From assembly GCF_029784165.1 (NCBI RefSeq), contig NC_073694.1, positions 166,312,118-166,376,117 of the forward strand: 64,000 nt of DNA. The letters are read 5' to 3'. Of this stretch, positions 1 through 12,319 are shown one piece after another. Source of the stretch: Wyeomyia smithii. Taxonomy: Eukaryota; Arthropoda; Insecta; Diptera; Culicidae. Positions within the stretch are counted from its first letter, which is position 1; every line of letters begins with the position of its first letter. The notes under the pieces were generated by a model. That model was not told where the DNA came from. It saw only the letters and a program-made list of their open reading frames with translations, and did not search any database. A program made the translations under genes and the position numbers.

Positions 1-121
1 CTCAAAAAGTGTCGATTTTTCATGGGTTTACCTTAACACGTACTGACGAAACTACCCATACAGCATCAATCATAGTAACCCATGAATCAGCAAACAAAAA
101 TTTACTCGAACTCTAACCGTA

Positions 122-850
122 ATGGCTAAAACAGTGAAGCTATTCCGTTCAGAAGTGTGTGCAATCAAAAAACGTTTTCCCGCCGCGTCGAAAACGGACA
201 TCGGACGGAAAAGGGACACTGATTACGTTTGTTTCGGTATCTACAACATCTTGGCACTGTTGGACTGCAAACAGAGCATTGGAAAAAAGACCCGTTCTGG
301 ACGGCCGATGACCCTCAGCGACAAGTAGCTCCGAAGAATGCTGAAGAGGAAGGCCGAGGGAAAAGTGGCGTACGCTCGATCGGGAGATCGGTGCAACCGG
401 CCAAACAGTTGAAAAGTACCTGGCGAACATGGACATTAGAAAGCGGCAGACCCGTCCATTGGTCTCGAAGCTGCAGGCAATGACGCAGTGGCAGCGGCAA
501 ATAAGATGGTCCAGTCGATTTCTGGCGAATCGCGACGTGGTGGTCGACACCGAGACCTATCTCACCCTAGATGGCAACGACTGGCAGGGCACTTCGTGTT
601 TTATCTCCCCCACGAATAGCGAACCTATACATTAGAGAAATGACAAGGCACTCACCGTTAAGGCAACTGTCAACATCAAAACGGGCGAGCTGTATAAATT
701 TGCATTGCCGTTATCAGTTTTGATGTTGACAGTTGCCTAAACGGTGAGTGTCTTGCCATTTCTCTAATGTATAGGTTCGCTACCCACGAAGGAAGTGAGC
801 TCTGAGGTGAAGTTCGCGGTGCTCTGGCCGGATTTGATGTCGGCCCACCA
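122..850 (+). pseudogene. ITmD37E-like mariner transposase remnant
   Basis: Decayed Tc1/mariner-superfamily transposase, a DDE enzyme that cuts and pastes its own element. The reading runs across all three frames. An N-terminal start at 122 (MAKTVKLF) leads into a helix-turn-helix region ending in a GRPMTLSDK-type GRP motif near 300-330. Frame changes follow, then a stretch with VVVDTETYLTLDG near 537-575 that matches the first catalytic region of mosquito ITmD37E proteins (MDDETY-like). After an interrupting palindromic insert, AVLWPDLMSAHHSK near 810-855 matches the second catalytic block (FWPDLASCHY-like). I see no third block. Several frameshifts and stops mean it cannot encode an enzyme. 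Family placement is by motif memory, not a search. Confidence 0.6.
617..782. mobile_element. Palindromic TA-flanked MITE
   Basis: Two 66-bp arms at 617-682 and 717-782 are inverted copies with only about 3 mismatches, around a 34-nt loop (683-716). The outermost base pairs are TA on both sides (617-618, 781-782), followed by GCGAACC and its complement, so the element proper is 619-780 (162 bp) with a TA duplication. It lies inside the D37E-like transposase remnant. No coding capacity. The TA duplication and the almost fully palindromic body fit a nonautonomous Tc1/mariner-type foldback MITE. A transcript would fold into a long hairpin, so a small-RNA source is possible. Confidence 0.75.
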
Positions 851-1249
851 TTCGAAGCAATCGTTGAACTGAACTGAGAACTGAAAAACATGCCTATACG
901 TATGTTTTCGTCCACCATGGCGAATGTTTCTTGTAAACTCCCGAAAGGGCACTCGCAAGGGCGTGAAACTACTTCTGCAAGTGAGCTTATATAATTACCT
1001 TCCATGGGAAATTCATTAAAATCTATTATCGGTCTTGTTTTAATTTCTATCACCATCCGAAAAAAGTCCATTTTTTTAATGCAAACATTACTACTGAACG
1101 AAATTCGAAAATCTAATTTCCCTCAAACATTCCATTGGCACCCTATAATTGATGCACTGTCGATTTTTCGTGAAGTTATGTTCAGGTATCCGTATCAGTA
1201 CCCCCCCCCCCCCCTCCGCCTTTGTCACCCATGAACTTCCCTATTCCTT

Positions 1250-1993
1250 ACTACCCACTCGGGAAAATAATGTGATGCCGGCCCTGAAAACAGTCGAAGG
1301 AGTTCCATCTGGTCCAGGCGTTTTCGAGGACTTCCATTTCTGAACAGGTGCTAGGATATCTGTGTTGTTGTTTGAACATTGAAACCATACCAGATTGGAC
1401 ATTGGCAAGCGCGTTCTTATCTTGCTGATTACTGCATACTGCGTCGTTTGATATACTAGTAATACGTTTTGCAAACAGATTACATATTCTTTGATGGAAG
1501 CTCGTGGTTTCGCAGCCCAAAAATATGCTTGAAGGCAGACCATGTTCCTTCCGCTTTTCATTAATGAACGCCCAAAACCGTTTTGACTGAGTTTTTAACG
1601 TTTTTTGCATTCGTCCTCAGAGAGCTCGGTTGTAAAATTTATATTTGGTGCTCGCTTCAATAAATCTGTTTGGTGGTGGAATTTCGGTGGTTTGAGTAGA
1701 GCCTCAAAGTTCTAGAGCGTTGTTGCTTCAGATAACGAATACGTATGTTGGTCCACGGAGGTGCCATTCTTGGGAAACGAACTGGTACGAATCTCGAAAA
1801 AAACTGCGTGAGTGTTGCGATAAAGAATTGAACTGCCTCGTTTACGTCGGAAGCATTGTAAACTGGAGACCAATCGGCAGACAAAAGAGCTTCTCTAAGG
1901 CCTTCAAAGTTGGCGCGTACGATATCAAGAAGTTGATCGTCAGGGGGTTCACGGAAGCGCGAACACCAACAGTGAAATTATACCGAACATTTA
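1250..1993 (-). pseudogene. Jockey-clade non-LTR ORF2 fragment
   Basis: Minus-strand remnant of a non-LTR retrotransposon ORF2, covering the linker between endonuclease and reverse transcriptase and the start of RT. Pieces in several frames join in order: FREPPDDQLLDIVRANFE near 1900-1945, then DWSPVYNASDVNEAVQFF from about 1880, then KRFWAFINEKRK near 1545-1590, and WKSSKTPGPDGTPSTVF near 1290-1340, which is the conserved SPGPDGIP entry into RT. The frame breaks show it is dead. Its upstream side stops exactly at the TA where the D37D mariner begins, so the mariner landed in it or at its 5' truncation point. Clade assignment rests on resemblance to mosquito Jockey-type ORF2 proteins. Confidence 0.65.
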
Positions 1994-3216
1994 CAGGGTG
2001 ACAAAAAAGTTCGGTCACACAGGAAAATCTCAATATATCAAAAAATAAGAAGAAAATCTGAATCTGGCTTTCATAGCTTTATTCAGTAACTCATAAAGAT
2101 ACTTCACAGACGATATCTCGGAATTACACCACCTTTCTCTGATCGCACCAGCTTCAGACGTCTCGAAAAGTCGTCGCAAGCGGCGCGCACGTGCTCCATC
2201 GGCATCTCGTCCCAGATTTTCGTGATAACTCGCTTGAATTGCTCCAAATTTGTTATTTTATAGTAGTTCAGCTTCGACATCATGTATCCCCACACGAAAT
2301 AATCTATTGGATTCAGATCCGGAGACGACGGAGGCCATTCATTCTTCGAAATGAAATCGGTCAAGTTTTCCTCACACCACGCCTGAACAACCTTTGCGGT
2401 GTGGGATGGGGCGCCATCTTGCTGGAAGCAGTAGTAATCGTCTTCAAACAATAGTTCAGCTTGAGGCAGAACATTTTTATTCAAAACCGTGTCCAGGTAG
2501 TACGCTGCGTTGATTTTGACACCTTCATCGTTAAAAATAAGAGGCAGTTTACCTCTCTTGCAAATGGCTCCCATCACTGACGTCTTATTTTGGAATCGGG
2601 AAACGTTCAGCTTGTCCGCAGGAGCTTGCTGGAGGCTCACACTCCAAACTCGATTATTTTGGCGATTGACTGTTTGCTCCAAAACGAACAGCTTCTCGTC
2701 CGAAAAAATAATCTCGTCATCTGCGCGCCAACCGAGCAACTCCCGCGACCGTTGGTACCTTTTGTCCTTTGTAGCTTTGGTAACCCCATGAACACCCTGT
2801 TGTTTGTACGGTGTAAGTTTTAAATCCTTGCGCAGAAGCAGGCGGATTGATTCTCGGTTCATTTTAAGGTTCCTGGCCAGCTTCCGTGCAGATTAGGCGG
2901 GATTCCGGCGAATCAAGTCTCGTATAATCTTTTTCAGCCTTGGAGTCCTTACAGACCTTGGTCGTCCAGATCGTGCCTTGTCCTCGGTGCCTTCGGTCTC
3001 TAGGTTCCGAAGTATGGTCCGGTACACAAACTTCCGGTTGATTCCGAGCGGTTTTAGGTGTTTGAATATGTGTCCGGGTTTGTACCCTTTCACATATTCA
3101 GCGATAACAGCTGCTCTTAACTCTGCCATGGCTCACAACTCAATGTAAACAAATTGCACAGAAACGAAACTCTGCCACTTTGGGCAGCCTGCCACTTTGG
3201 CAGCTTTGTCACCGTG
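1994..3216 (-). mobile_element. D37D mariner (maT-like), copy 1
   Basis: DNA transposon of 1223 bp bounded by TA on both sides (1992-1993 and 3217-3218). The ends form a short terminal inverted repeat: CAGGGTGACAAA at 1994 and the complement of CACGGTGACAAA at 3216. The left end also holds an internal palindrome (GTGAC...GTCAC). It carries one transposase gene on the minus strand (2104-3129). A second copy lies at 34915-36205. Boundaries and TSD are read directly. Confidence 0.85.
2104..3129 (-). pseudogene. D37D mariner transposase, one in-frame stop
   Basis: Cut-and-paste transposase, about 340 codons in one frame from ATG at 3129 to the stop at 2104. Residues 1-78 hold the helix-turn-helix part with the GRPRSVRTPR hinge. 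An in-frame TAA follows RRNPA (near 2893). The frame then resumes (ARKLARNLKMNRESIR) and stays open to the end. Catalytic residues are visible: IIFSDEK, QQDGAPSHTA, and PDLNPID. The second and third aspartates are separated by 37 residues, giving D37D, the maT-like mariner signature, not the D34D of classic mariner. Compared with copy 2 it lacks two residues in the VMVWGAICK segment (6-bp deletion). The TAA is shared with copy 2. Confidence 0.85.
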
Positions 3217-3218
3217 TA

Positions 3219-6200
3219 AAACATAACATTCAACGCACATAGGAGTACGTAGAACAAAAACCTGGCCAAAATTATTTTGATGACTTTTCAGATAGCAAAA
3301 GTGTCTTTACGTGGTTTTATTTCTGTCAAGCTTCATATTTAGACATAAAAACTTATTATTAACAAGATTTCATCAAGATCTAATCACCTAGCAGTGATAT
3401 ATCAACTTCTCTCTGCTATTACTCTGAAATTCTATAAAGTACAAATATGGTAAGAGCTTGTTCTGGTGAATATTTTTTTGTCAATAATATCTATTATCTG
3501 CTACTTTTAAAGCGTCTTTTAAATCACTCGCTTTCAAAGGATCGTCTGATATGGTCTTAATAATGTTGGAAACCGCAGTGCTCCCAGTAGATCATTGAGT
3601 CATGGGAACTGCGTAACTCAACTCTTCCAATGGTACAATTTCTTGTTTGCGTTTTGCGTCTCTTGCTTCAATCACTGCCATCAGTCCTTTGCTTGGACGA
3701 CATAATTGGGAAGCTTCCAGCTACCTTTACAACATTATGGTTAAGCTATACCATTTTTGTCATATTTCGAAGCTGTCAATTTTAAATAAACTAACTTTTG
3801 AAGCGACTCTGCTGACATCTTAAGATCGTGTGCTTCTTGGAAGATCATTGTTTTGATCTTTTGTGGTGACATTTGAGGGTTTTTTTAAGTTTTACCTCCA
3901 GAATTAGGATCTTTTTAATTATCGGATGTTCATAGCATTGCGCAATCAACCCGAATAGGGTATTTCTCGGTAAGTTATCACGAAATATGAAAAAACTAAT
4001 CAAATTTTTACAATCGATGTAAGACAAAGGCATGATGAATGTACTCATTCAATAAAAACAAAAATTCAGCAAATCTGAATGTCCCAACTTCGCATTGGTC
4101 GTAATTAGAAGTGGGTGAGCATAGGGCAGATTTTCTTTCTGGTACTTATTGAGAAACACAGAACCTTTCCAATGGTGGGTGAGTTTTTGGTGGGACTTGC
4201 TGGGAACCTGAACAAAAATCCTTTTTTGTGAAAAAATTGTCGATCGAAAGAAACTAAAAACACGTGTATGGTAATGCCTTGTTTTTGACAAGTTTTTTCA
4301 ACCTATACAACACATTACCGACACAAATTTACTTAATATACCTTCGTTGTTACCGCCCATATTAAATTTACGCACAAGAATCACTTTAAAGTTATATTAA
4401 CATGAGTGGAAGTTTATAGTTTTCGTACAACAATTTGTGACTTATTCTTAGGCTTTAATTGATAACAAAGTTATGATAGTTACGGTAGTTTGTAAACAAC
4501 TCAGATATTTTCAAGGTGGCCTGCATACGAAGTAGTAAGTATCAGAGAATCCAAAAAGGATCAATATCATGAGGAACACTTGAATTATATTTTTCGTATT
4601 TTGGCCAGGTTTTTGACTGAAATACTCCTAAGTGCAACATGCCGCATTTCAATGATCAAGGAAAGTGATTCGCGGTACCAAATTTCTAGAGATCCGAAAC
4701 TTCGACTGTATCATTATTGTTGTGAAATGTTTATTCTATTAACAAAATGGTCGTTCGTTACGATTTTTGCATCCTGGTGACTAAGTGCGCTCAAATGACT
4801 TCTAGAAATCAATTATGATATGTTTTAAGTACTTAAACAAACAAAAACCACAAAGTCCAAAATCGGGCGAGTTTGCCATCATTTGTTTAGAATTCAACTA
4901 AGCTGTGAAAAGTTTTTTTCCATTTCTGTTCCGAAGAGGTCAAATTTGTTGAATATTTGTTCGGCATCTTTACACTCGCAATCGAAATATTTATCCAATT
5001 TGAGTTGATTTATGTTCAGTTTGATTTGGCACCCAAAAACTTGGCCGGTCAGAGCTGGGGGTAAACATTTTGTTCGTTTCACGAGTCTCGCCTGACGGAC
5101 ACAGTCAATCGTGTAGTAAATTACCGAAAGTGCGTTGATAGCGTCACGGATGATAATCCGCACCATTCAGCTCTCAATCAGCTTCGAATGTACTGGCGCA
5201 CACGAAAACCTCCCTGGGGAGAGATCGTAAATATTTGATTGCCGCCTGTACGTTTTTAGACGGAATCAAATCGTTCGAATCTTCGCTTCATGGTTGTGCG
5301 GAATCGGCTCGCCATCGCGCACGTGCCATTCAAACGAAATTTTGGAATAAAATTAAACGATAGCGATTGCAAATCATGTTACACGTACAAAAATTCATCG
5401 TTTCTAAAAATTGGTGGAGAATTGCATAACTATTTCCACTTAAAATCTAACCTATGCTTGTTAATATTCCAAGCAGTGCTAGCCATTCCATCACATCAAC
5501 CCCATTGACCTCTGCGCTTACCATACCGTCTGCAGATCACGTTTGATGAAGACGCTGCTGAAATAATAATAATCGAATCAAAAATAATTACGCGCCATAA
5601 CACTCACCCTCATCGCTGTGCGGCGCTACCACAGCCAGACAAGGGGAAGTGAGGAGCGAGTGACTCCACGGATTATGACTTTTGTTACGATCATCGATGC
5701 TGTGCAGTAGAAGAACGCACGCTGTTACGACGTCCGCTGCGGTGAAAACCAGTGGGTGGCATCCGTAACGGAGTAGCTTCGTTTAGCCGCACGCACGCTA
5801 GTTTCGGATTTTGGATTTCGGTAATTTTGAGGGATAACCTGCTGATTTGCGGTGGTCACATTAGAAGGGTGCTCCCGGCGGGGAGTTAACCACGAATCGG
5901 AGCGGCTTCTTTTGGAATACGGAACGGAGATCGTTAGATACTCGTTAGATTGTTTTTTGATAATAATGTAATAGAGTCGAAATAAAATGAAAACGTTGGG
6001 CAGAGCGTTTTAATAAATTTCTTATCATGGTAAAAGTTTGTAGTAGTTTTTTTTAAATTTTATTTTGTAGCTTCTGTTTTATATGTTATACAGGGTTTTA
6101 GGGAGCTCACTTAAAATACTTTGAGAGGTAATAGAGGACCCTATGTGATAAGGCCAAAATTTAACTACTGCAGAGTTATTCACTTTTTCAGTTTTTGGTT

Positions 6201-6784
6201 ATGTTTGCCTTAAACGTGGTCTAGCACAAGAAATGTCAGAGCTAGCTGAGAAAGTTTCCTAATCAATAGTGTCTTAAAACGTCGAATAAGAGGGAATAGA
6301 AAACACTCCGAAAGGAACTAATCTAAAATCAAATGTTTTTTTGAGAAATAAACTGCCATTTTCTCTCTGAAATGTGCGATAAACATGGGTTTTGTTGTTA
6401 ACTAAATTAAACATTGAAATCTACTCTACAAGCTGTTCTTTGACACTAAACATCTAATTCTTTCAGTTTAGCTGCTATTTCACTTTAAAAGCAATAAGCT
6501 GCCCCTTGATTTAGTATTGTAAGATTCACAATTTTCTGCTCTACTGTGTACGCGTCGTTTACGTCTTGTACATGCATGTCGTTTACGTCTTGTGCATGCA
6601 CTGTATACTAGATCAAATCCTGCTTGGATTTCGTTCCGTTTCATGTTAAATCAATTCTCTTCATCAGAAGCGACAACGTTGAATAGAGTTCAATTTATGT
6701 TTTTTTTTCACGAAACGGCTAACTCCGCCTGTTACGATTCTCTTGGTTCAGTTTAGCCTTTACGAATAGACTTGAATTATTGAG
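3219..6784. other. Noncoding stretch with weak coding-like scraps
   Basis: No recognisable gene. Two weak signals: a minus-strand stretch at 3845-4291 where two short ORFs lie in the same frame separated by one stop (about 148 codons, no family recognised), and a minus-strand stretch at 3484-3720. The segment around 5600-5900 is GC-richer than its surroundings. A direct repeat of about 18 bp containing gtcgtttacgtcttgt occurs at about 6547-6590. Otherwise AT-rich and featureless to my reading. Confidence 0.5.
3484..3720 (-). pseudogene. Unidentified coding-like fragment
   Basis: About 78 codons on the minus strand with protein-like composition (for example AVIEARDAKRKQEIVPLEEL and SDDPLKASDLKDALKVADN), broken by one in-frame TGA after VPMTQ. 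It has no start codon and no neighbour that explains it. I do not recognise the family. It could be a scrap of a transposon protein or of a host exon, or chance. Confidence 0.25.
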
Positions 6785-7022
6785 AACTGTAGCAGAGGGT
6801 CCAAAGCCCCTGTAAAGGAGGATGGTTGCAACAGCTCTTAACCATGGCTGTTGCGTAAAATCCAATGGTTAAAACCCCTAAGCTAAGGTGTTATGCGGCC
6901 CGTGCCGATGGATGACGTGGTGGGGGGGGGGGTTTAAGAAATACCCAGCCTCTAACGGAGCCTGTGGAGTACCAGGGCACCCTTCACAGTAATTAGCCCT
7001 TACTGCATCACGCGGGTCACTG

Positions 7023-8645
7023 ATGCAGCGGACTCTTCTTTACCCAGCGACTCGTGGGAATTTTATGAACGACAAAACTTCACAAAATTCGGCCACCGGC
7101 AGCCTTTCTTTGCCGGAACCCATGGACTCATCGGAGCGTAGTCCAATAAAAACAAACGCACCGGGCAGAACGGAGGAGATGGAGCATGAGGATGATTTCA
7201 ACCTCGACAGCGAATCGCTGAACGGAGGACCCTCGGCTTCATCCTTAATCCTACTTTCTCCACAAGGGAATGACGAAAGTCAAATGGACTTAGTTCCCGG
7301 TCCACAGAAAAGGCCCGATGACGAAGGGAAACCCGAATCATCGGCACCCCTTGTCAAGCGACTTTCAAATGCGCAAAGGCGGTGACTGAGCAAAAATCTT
7401 CGCTCCGGTCTCTCGTACGAAGAAGCCAGGAAGCTGGCCCTCCTTCCAACAGAGCAGCCTGCTCAATCGAACCAAGTTGCCGTCAAGCGACAGCGGTCGG
7501 ACGACTTGGTGTCACCAAACACCAGTACTAAGTGTCCACAGCCTAAAAAACTGCGGAACGGCACTGGTTTGGGGTCATCGGGTTCGAAGCCGCTCCCGAA
7601 GGCCACATATAGGGACATGGTGGGAGCTATAAGCCTTGCGGTTACTTCTGCTACCCACCCCAGCTCCCTACTCACAACGGACCAGCTTCAGGCTGTCCGG
7701 ACCTCCATCCTCGATCACATTGCGGACCAGGAAAATCCAACCACCAAGCCCAAGTTTAACGGTTGCCATCTAAAAAATGGCTTCCTGCAACTTGCCTGTG
7801 CCGACAACGACACAGTGCAGTGGTTGGAAAGGGAGGTACCTTCTCTCGTACCATGGGAGGGAGCACAACTTCGTGTATACCACATGAAGGATCTGCCGAA
7901 GGCCAGACGGTATGTCGGTTACTTCGCGGACAGTGCGAACTCTCCGGACGAGAAGATTCTTCGTTCACTCCAGAATCAGAACGACCATCTCTCTACCAAA
8001 ATGTGGCGAGTCTGTAACCGCAAATTGGTAAAGACCTTGGTCGAACTAGTTCTGGATATTGACGAAGAATCGGCCAAACTCGTTGAGAGTAGAAATTATG
8101 AACTGCACTACGGTTTCGGCAAAGCACGCATCCGAAAGGTAAGCGGAAGGCCGAACGTCACAGGCGGGAAAGACTCCGTCGCAATGTCAGGGAAGGTACG
8201 TGCGGGTAACTCCTCCGGGAGTACTCTGCCACCACCCAGGCAAAACGATCCTGCGAATGGGCTAAAGGTTCGCGTGGGAAACTCCTCCGGGAGTGCCCCA
8301 CAACCACCCAAACGCAACCCTGCGATTGGGAAGGTACGCGCAGGATGCTCCCCCGTGAGTGCCCTGTCACCACCCAAAAAACGCAACCCCGCGGCTGCTC
8401 GGACGGTTCCGCCGAAGACTCGCAAGAGTGTGAAGCATCAACCACCGAAAAGTCGCACCCCCCGGAGTCAAAAACCGCCACAGTGTGCGCGACGACCTTC
8501 TGTTGCCAATCGACTGCTGCAACCGAAGCCGAACAGTGAGGAAGAGCAACTTCCATCAACCAGCCAAACCGCTGTTGGCAGCCGTCAGCCAATACCAGGA
8601 TCATCTTCCGATCCGGACAAAGACGGCAACTTCACTGCAAAGTGA
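7023..8645 (+). pseudogene. LOA ORF1 (gag-like), one internal stop
   Basis: ORF1 of the LOA element, the nucleic-acid-binding partner of ORF2. One frame from ATG 7023 to TGA 8643-8645, about 540 codons, broken by one TGA at 7383-7385 after SNAQRR. Residues 1-120 are acidic and Ser/Pro-rich. A conserved-looking domain follows, about 7610-8150, from MVGAISLAVTSATHPSS to RNYELHYGFGKARIRK, which resembles the DUF4780-type domain of insect retroelement ORF1 proteins (from memory). I see no CCHC zinc knuckles. The region 8190-8400 contains three imperfect tandem copies of a 22-24-residue basic, Pro-rich unit (KVRAGNSSGS followed by PPP). The stop overlaps the ORF2 start as GTGA. Confidence 0.7.
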
Positions 8646-11600
8646 GCAGCCTTCGCTGCGTGCAAGCGAATCTCCATCACGCAAAAGGCGCCTCGGGTGT
8701 TCTTTGCAGGAGATTCGCCAAAGAGCAGCTAGCGGCTGCTTTCATCCAGGAGCCGTGGATCAACGAATCCAAAGTTCTCGGACTTAACGCTCCTAACGGT
8801 AGGTTAATCTACTGTGACACGCAGTCCAAACCAAGGACTGCAATTCTGCTAAATAGAGAACTAAAATTTTTACCTATTACAGAATTTATCCAACGCGACG
8901 TCGTTGCCGTCACGGTTGAAGTACCGACAACCAGAGGAAAGCAGGAAATGGTTGTCGCGTCAGCCTACTTCCCGGGCGACCAAGGTGATATACCGCCACC
9001 CGAAGTTGCTGCGCTCGTGCGGTACTGCAAGGCCATCAACAAGCCGTTTCTGATCGGCTGCGATGCCAACGCTCACCACACGATCTGGGGCAGCTCGGAC
9101 ACCAACACCAGGGGTGAGTACCTACTTGAATACCTTACTCCTAACGATGTCAATGTATGTAATGTAGGGAATAACCCCACGTTTATCAACGCTATTAGAC
9201 AGGAGGTCCTTGATCTCACTCTGTGTAGCGCCTCTATTTCTGGAAGGATTAAAAATTGGCATGTCTCCGATGAAACTAGTTTGTCGGACCACAGACACAT
9301 CGTTTTTAATATAGAGGCTAACCCTCTGAAAAGAGAGCTGTTCAGAAATCCTAAGAATACAGATTGGGAATCCTTTAAGGAACGCCTGATCGATTCACGA
9401 ACTTTCAGTTACAGCAACATTCGAAATTCTGTTGACCTGAATTCGGCAGCAAATGATCTACAAAACAGAATCATGGATGCTTTCGACGCCAACTGTCCAC
9501 TAACACAGCGGTCAGTATGCCGTGACGTACCCTGGTGGAATGATCAACTTAGGGACCTTCGTCGGGAAACTAGGCGGTTGTTCAACAGGGCAAAAGTCAC
9601 GTCTAACTGGGACGACTACAGGGCGTCCCTCACTAAATACAACGCCGAGCTACGCAAGGCTAAACGGAAATCCAGAGTTAGTTTCTGTGAAAGAATCTAA
9701 ACTCTGCCGGAAGCTACGCGGCTCCAAAAGGCGATGTCCAAAGACCATACTAACGGTTTAGGACAGGTGAGGAAAGAGGATGGATGCCTCACTGTCACTA
9801 CCAAGGAAACGCTGGAGGTTCTTATAAACACCCACTTTCCTGGATCGACAGAGACCGAAGAACTGAATAGTGATGGGTCGCGGCAGGACAATTCGAGACA
9901 TATGGCGTCTCGGGAGTCCATCCTGCTGGCCCGTCGACTGTTCACGGAAGCTTTAATAGGTTGGGCTCTAAGCTCATTCGACCCTATGAAGTCTCCTGGT
10001 CCAGACGGCATACTACCCATCTTTCTACAAAAATCGGCCGCAGTTATCATGTCCGAACTCATCAACCTCTTCAGAGCCAGCTTTATCCTGGGCCATATCC
10101 CGGATAACTGGCTGAAGGTGAAGGTAGTGTTTATCCCCAAAGTTGGAAGAAAGGACAAAACCCTACCTAAAACTTTCAGACCCATAAGTCTGACTTCATC
10201 GCTTCTCAAGTTGATGGAGAAAATAATGGATAAATATATCCGTGATGAGTTTCTTAAAGACTCCCCGCTGAACAGGAACCAACATGCCTATCAAAGCGGC
10301 AAGTCAACAGAAACTGCTCTTCACAGCTTAGTGACGTTGATTGAAAAGTCCCTAAGTTATCAGGAGACGGCGCTATGTGCCTTTCTTGATATTGAAGGGG
10401 CCTTCGATAACACGTCCTTTGCATCAATCGATACGGCTCTTTCTCATAAGTGAATCGACCAAACTTCAAGGAACTGGATACACGCAATGCTCTCTAGCAG
10501 AGTGATCACAGCAACCTTGGGAGATTCGTCTGTAACAATGTCAGTGATCAAGGGGTGTCCGCAAGGAGGAGTTCTCTCGCCCTTGTTATGGTCACTAGTT
10601 GTCGACGCACTTCTCAACAAGCTTTCACAGCTTGGTTACGAGGTCATTGGATACGCCGATGACATCGTCCTCATCGTCAGAGGTAAAGATGACGCAACTC
10701 TGTCGAGCCGAATGCAAACGGCTCTGAATACCACCATGTCATGGTGTTTACAGGAGGGTCTAAACATAAACCCCTTAAGAACAGTCCTAATTCCATTCGG
10801 CAGACGAAGGACGATCTCCATCACTCCTCCAATACTGAGTGGAGTTAGACTGGGCTTCAGCAATGAAGTCAAATATCTCGGAATTATTCTGGACAAGAAA
10901 CTGAACTGGTCTGCACAACTGGATCATGCCGCTAAGAAAGCGATCTCAGCGATCTGGGCCTGCAGAACTCTCTTCGGTAAGACCTGGGGACTGAAACCAG
11001 ACTTGGCACTCTGGTCTTACAAGACCATTGCCCGACCAAGAATCACCTATGCTGCTCTAGTGTGGTGGCCTAAGGTGAACGAAGTGACTGCGCAAGCCAA
11101 ACTCAAAAAAGTTCAAAGACTTGCATGTCTTTCGGTTACCAGCGCTATGCGAACAACTCCAACTGCAGCCATGGAAGCTATGCTTTGCCTACTACCTCTA
11201 CATCTTCATGTGAAAAAGGAAGCAGAGCTTGGCGCTCTAAGGTTGCAAAGGAGGAAAACCATACTTGAAGGGGACCAAATCGGCCACCTTCGCATACTTA
11301 GGGAGTTCAAACTAACTCCGCTATTAACCACAGTCTCCGACTGGATGGACGTTAGGTCCAACATGGATATTCCATATAGAGTGATTGAAACAAACCGCTC
11401 TATGTGGAACAATGGAGGGCCTAATCTTCCACCTGGCATCGTCAATTTTTATACGGACGGCTCGAAAATGGGATCCCTAACGGGATCTGGAATATACGGA
11501 CCCGATATCAGGGAAACGTTTTCCCTGGGAAAATGGCCCACCGTTTTTCAAGCAGAGGTATATGCCATATATATCTGCGCAAAAATATGTCTGCAACGCA

Positions 11601-12319
11601 ACTACAGACATGCGAAAATCGGTATATTCTCGGACAGTCAAGCAGCACTACTAGCACTTAAGTCCGTCAAATGCGCTTCCAAACTTGTTTGGGAATGCAT
11701 TGAAACTCTACGGGAACTTTCCCGACAGAATTCAGTTTTTCTGTTTTGGGTGCCCGGACACTGCGGAGTCGAGGGTAATGAACACGCTGACTACCTAGCA
11801 AGACAGGGATCAGCTCAGCGGTTTATTGGTCCCGAGCCGTTTCTGGGTACGTCCATTTCCGCTATCAAAAGCGAACTATTAACTTGGGAAAGGCTAGAAA
11901 TAGTATCCCAATGGCAACAGGCACAGGGTTGTAGACAAGGCAAACAGTTTATCTATCCGAACCCTGGAACCGCCAGAAAGCTACTTAGTCTAAATCGTAG
12001 TGACCTACGGATAATCACGGGACTCCTCACCGGACACTGTCCCGCTTTTTATCATTTAAAGAAAATCGGCGTAGTGTTGAACGACACCTGCCGATTCGGC
12101 AAATCTGAACCAGAGAGTTCAGAGCATTTGCTTTGCACTTGCGAAGCTCTTGCTTCCTCTAGGTACAACTTCTTAGGAAGTTACCTTTTAACTCCATACC
12201 AAGCATGGAGCTCCAATCCCAAGCAGGTCATTAGTTTCATCAACTATGTTGTACCTAATTGGGGTACAGGTTTACAACAAAACAGTTCTACTCCATCAAT
12301 GAGTACGAACAATCCGTAA
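8642..12319 (+). pseudogene. LOA ORF2 polyprotein EN-RT-RNase H, two stops
   Basis: A 1225-codon reading frame interrupted by TAA at 9698-9700 and TGA at 10451-10453 with no shift of frame. Endonuclease 8650-9310: QANLHHAKG, FIQEPWI, IGCDANAHH and the closing SDHRH. Reverse transcriptase about 9980-10900: SPGPDGI, AFLDIEGAFDNT, GCPQGGVLSPLLW and the catalytic YADD near 10650. RNase H about 11440-11810: YTDGSKMG, QAEVYAIY, FSDSQAAL and NEHADYLA supply the D-E-D-D residues. A Cys/His-rich tail lies near 12090-12150 (C-RFGKSEPESSEHLLC-C). The annotated start is a GTG overlapping the ORF1 stop, and the true start may have been lost. The protein would nick target DNA and copy its RNA there. Confidence 0.85.

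Noticed and set aside
1201..1214. C-run (also runs at 6921, 24652 and 62318) as a functional element
   Set aside because: Simple homopolymers with no supporting context; those at 6921 and 24652 lie in or beside retroelement or transposase scraps.
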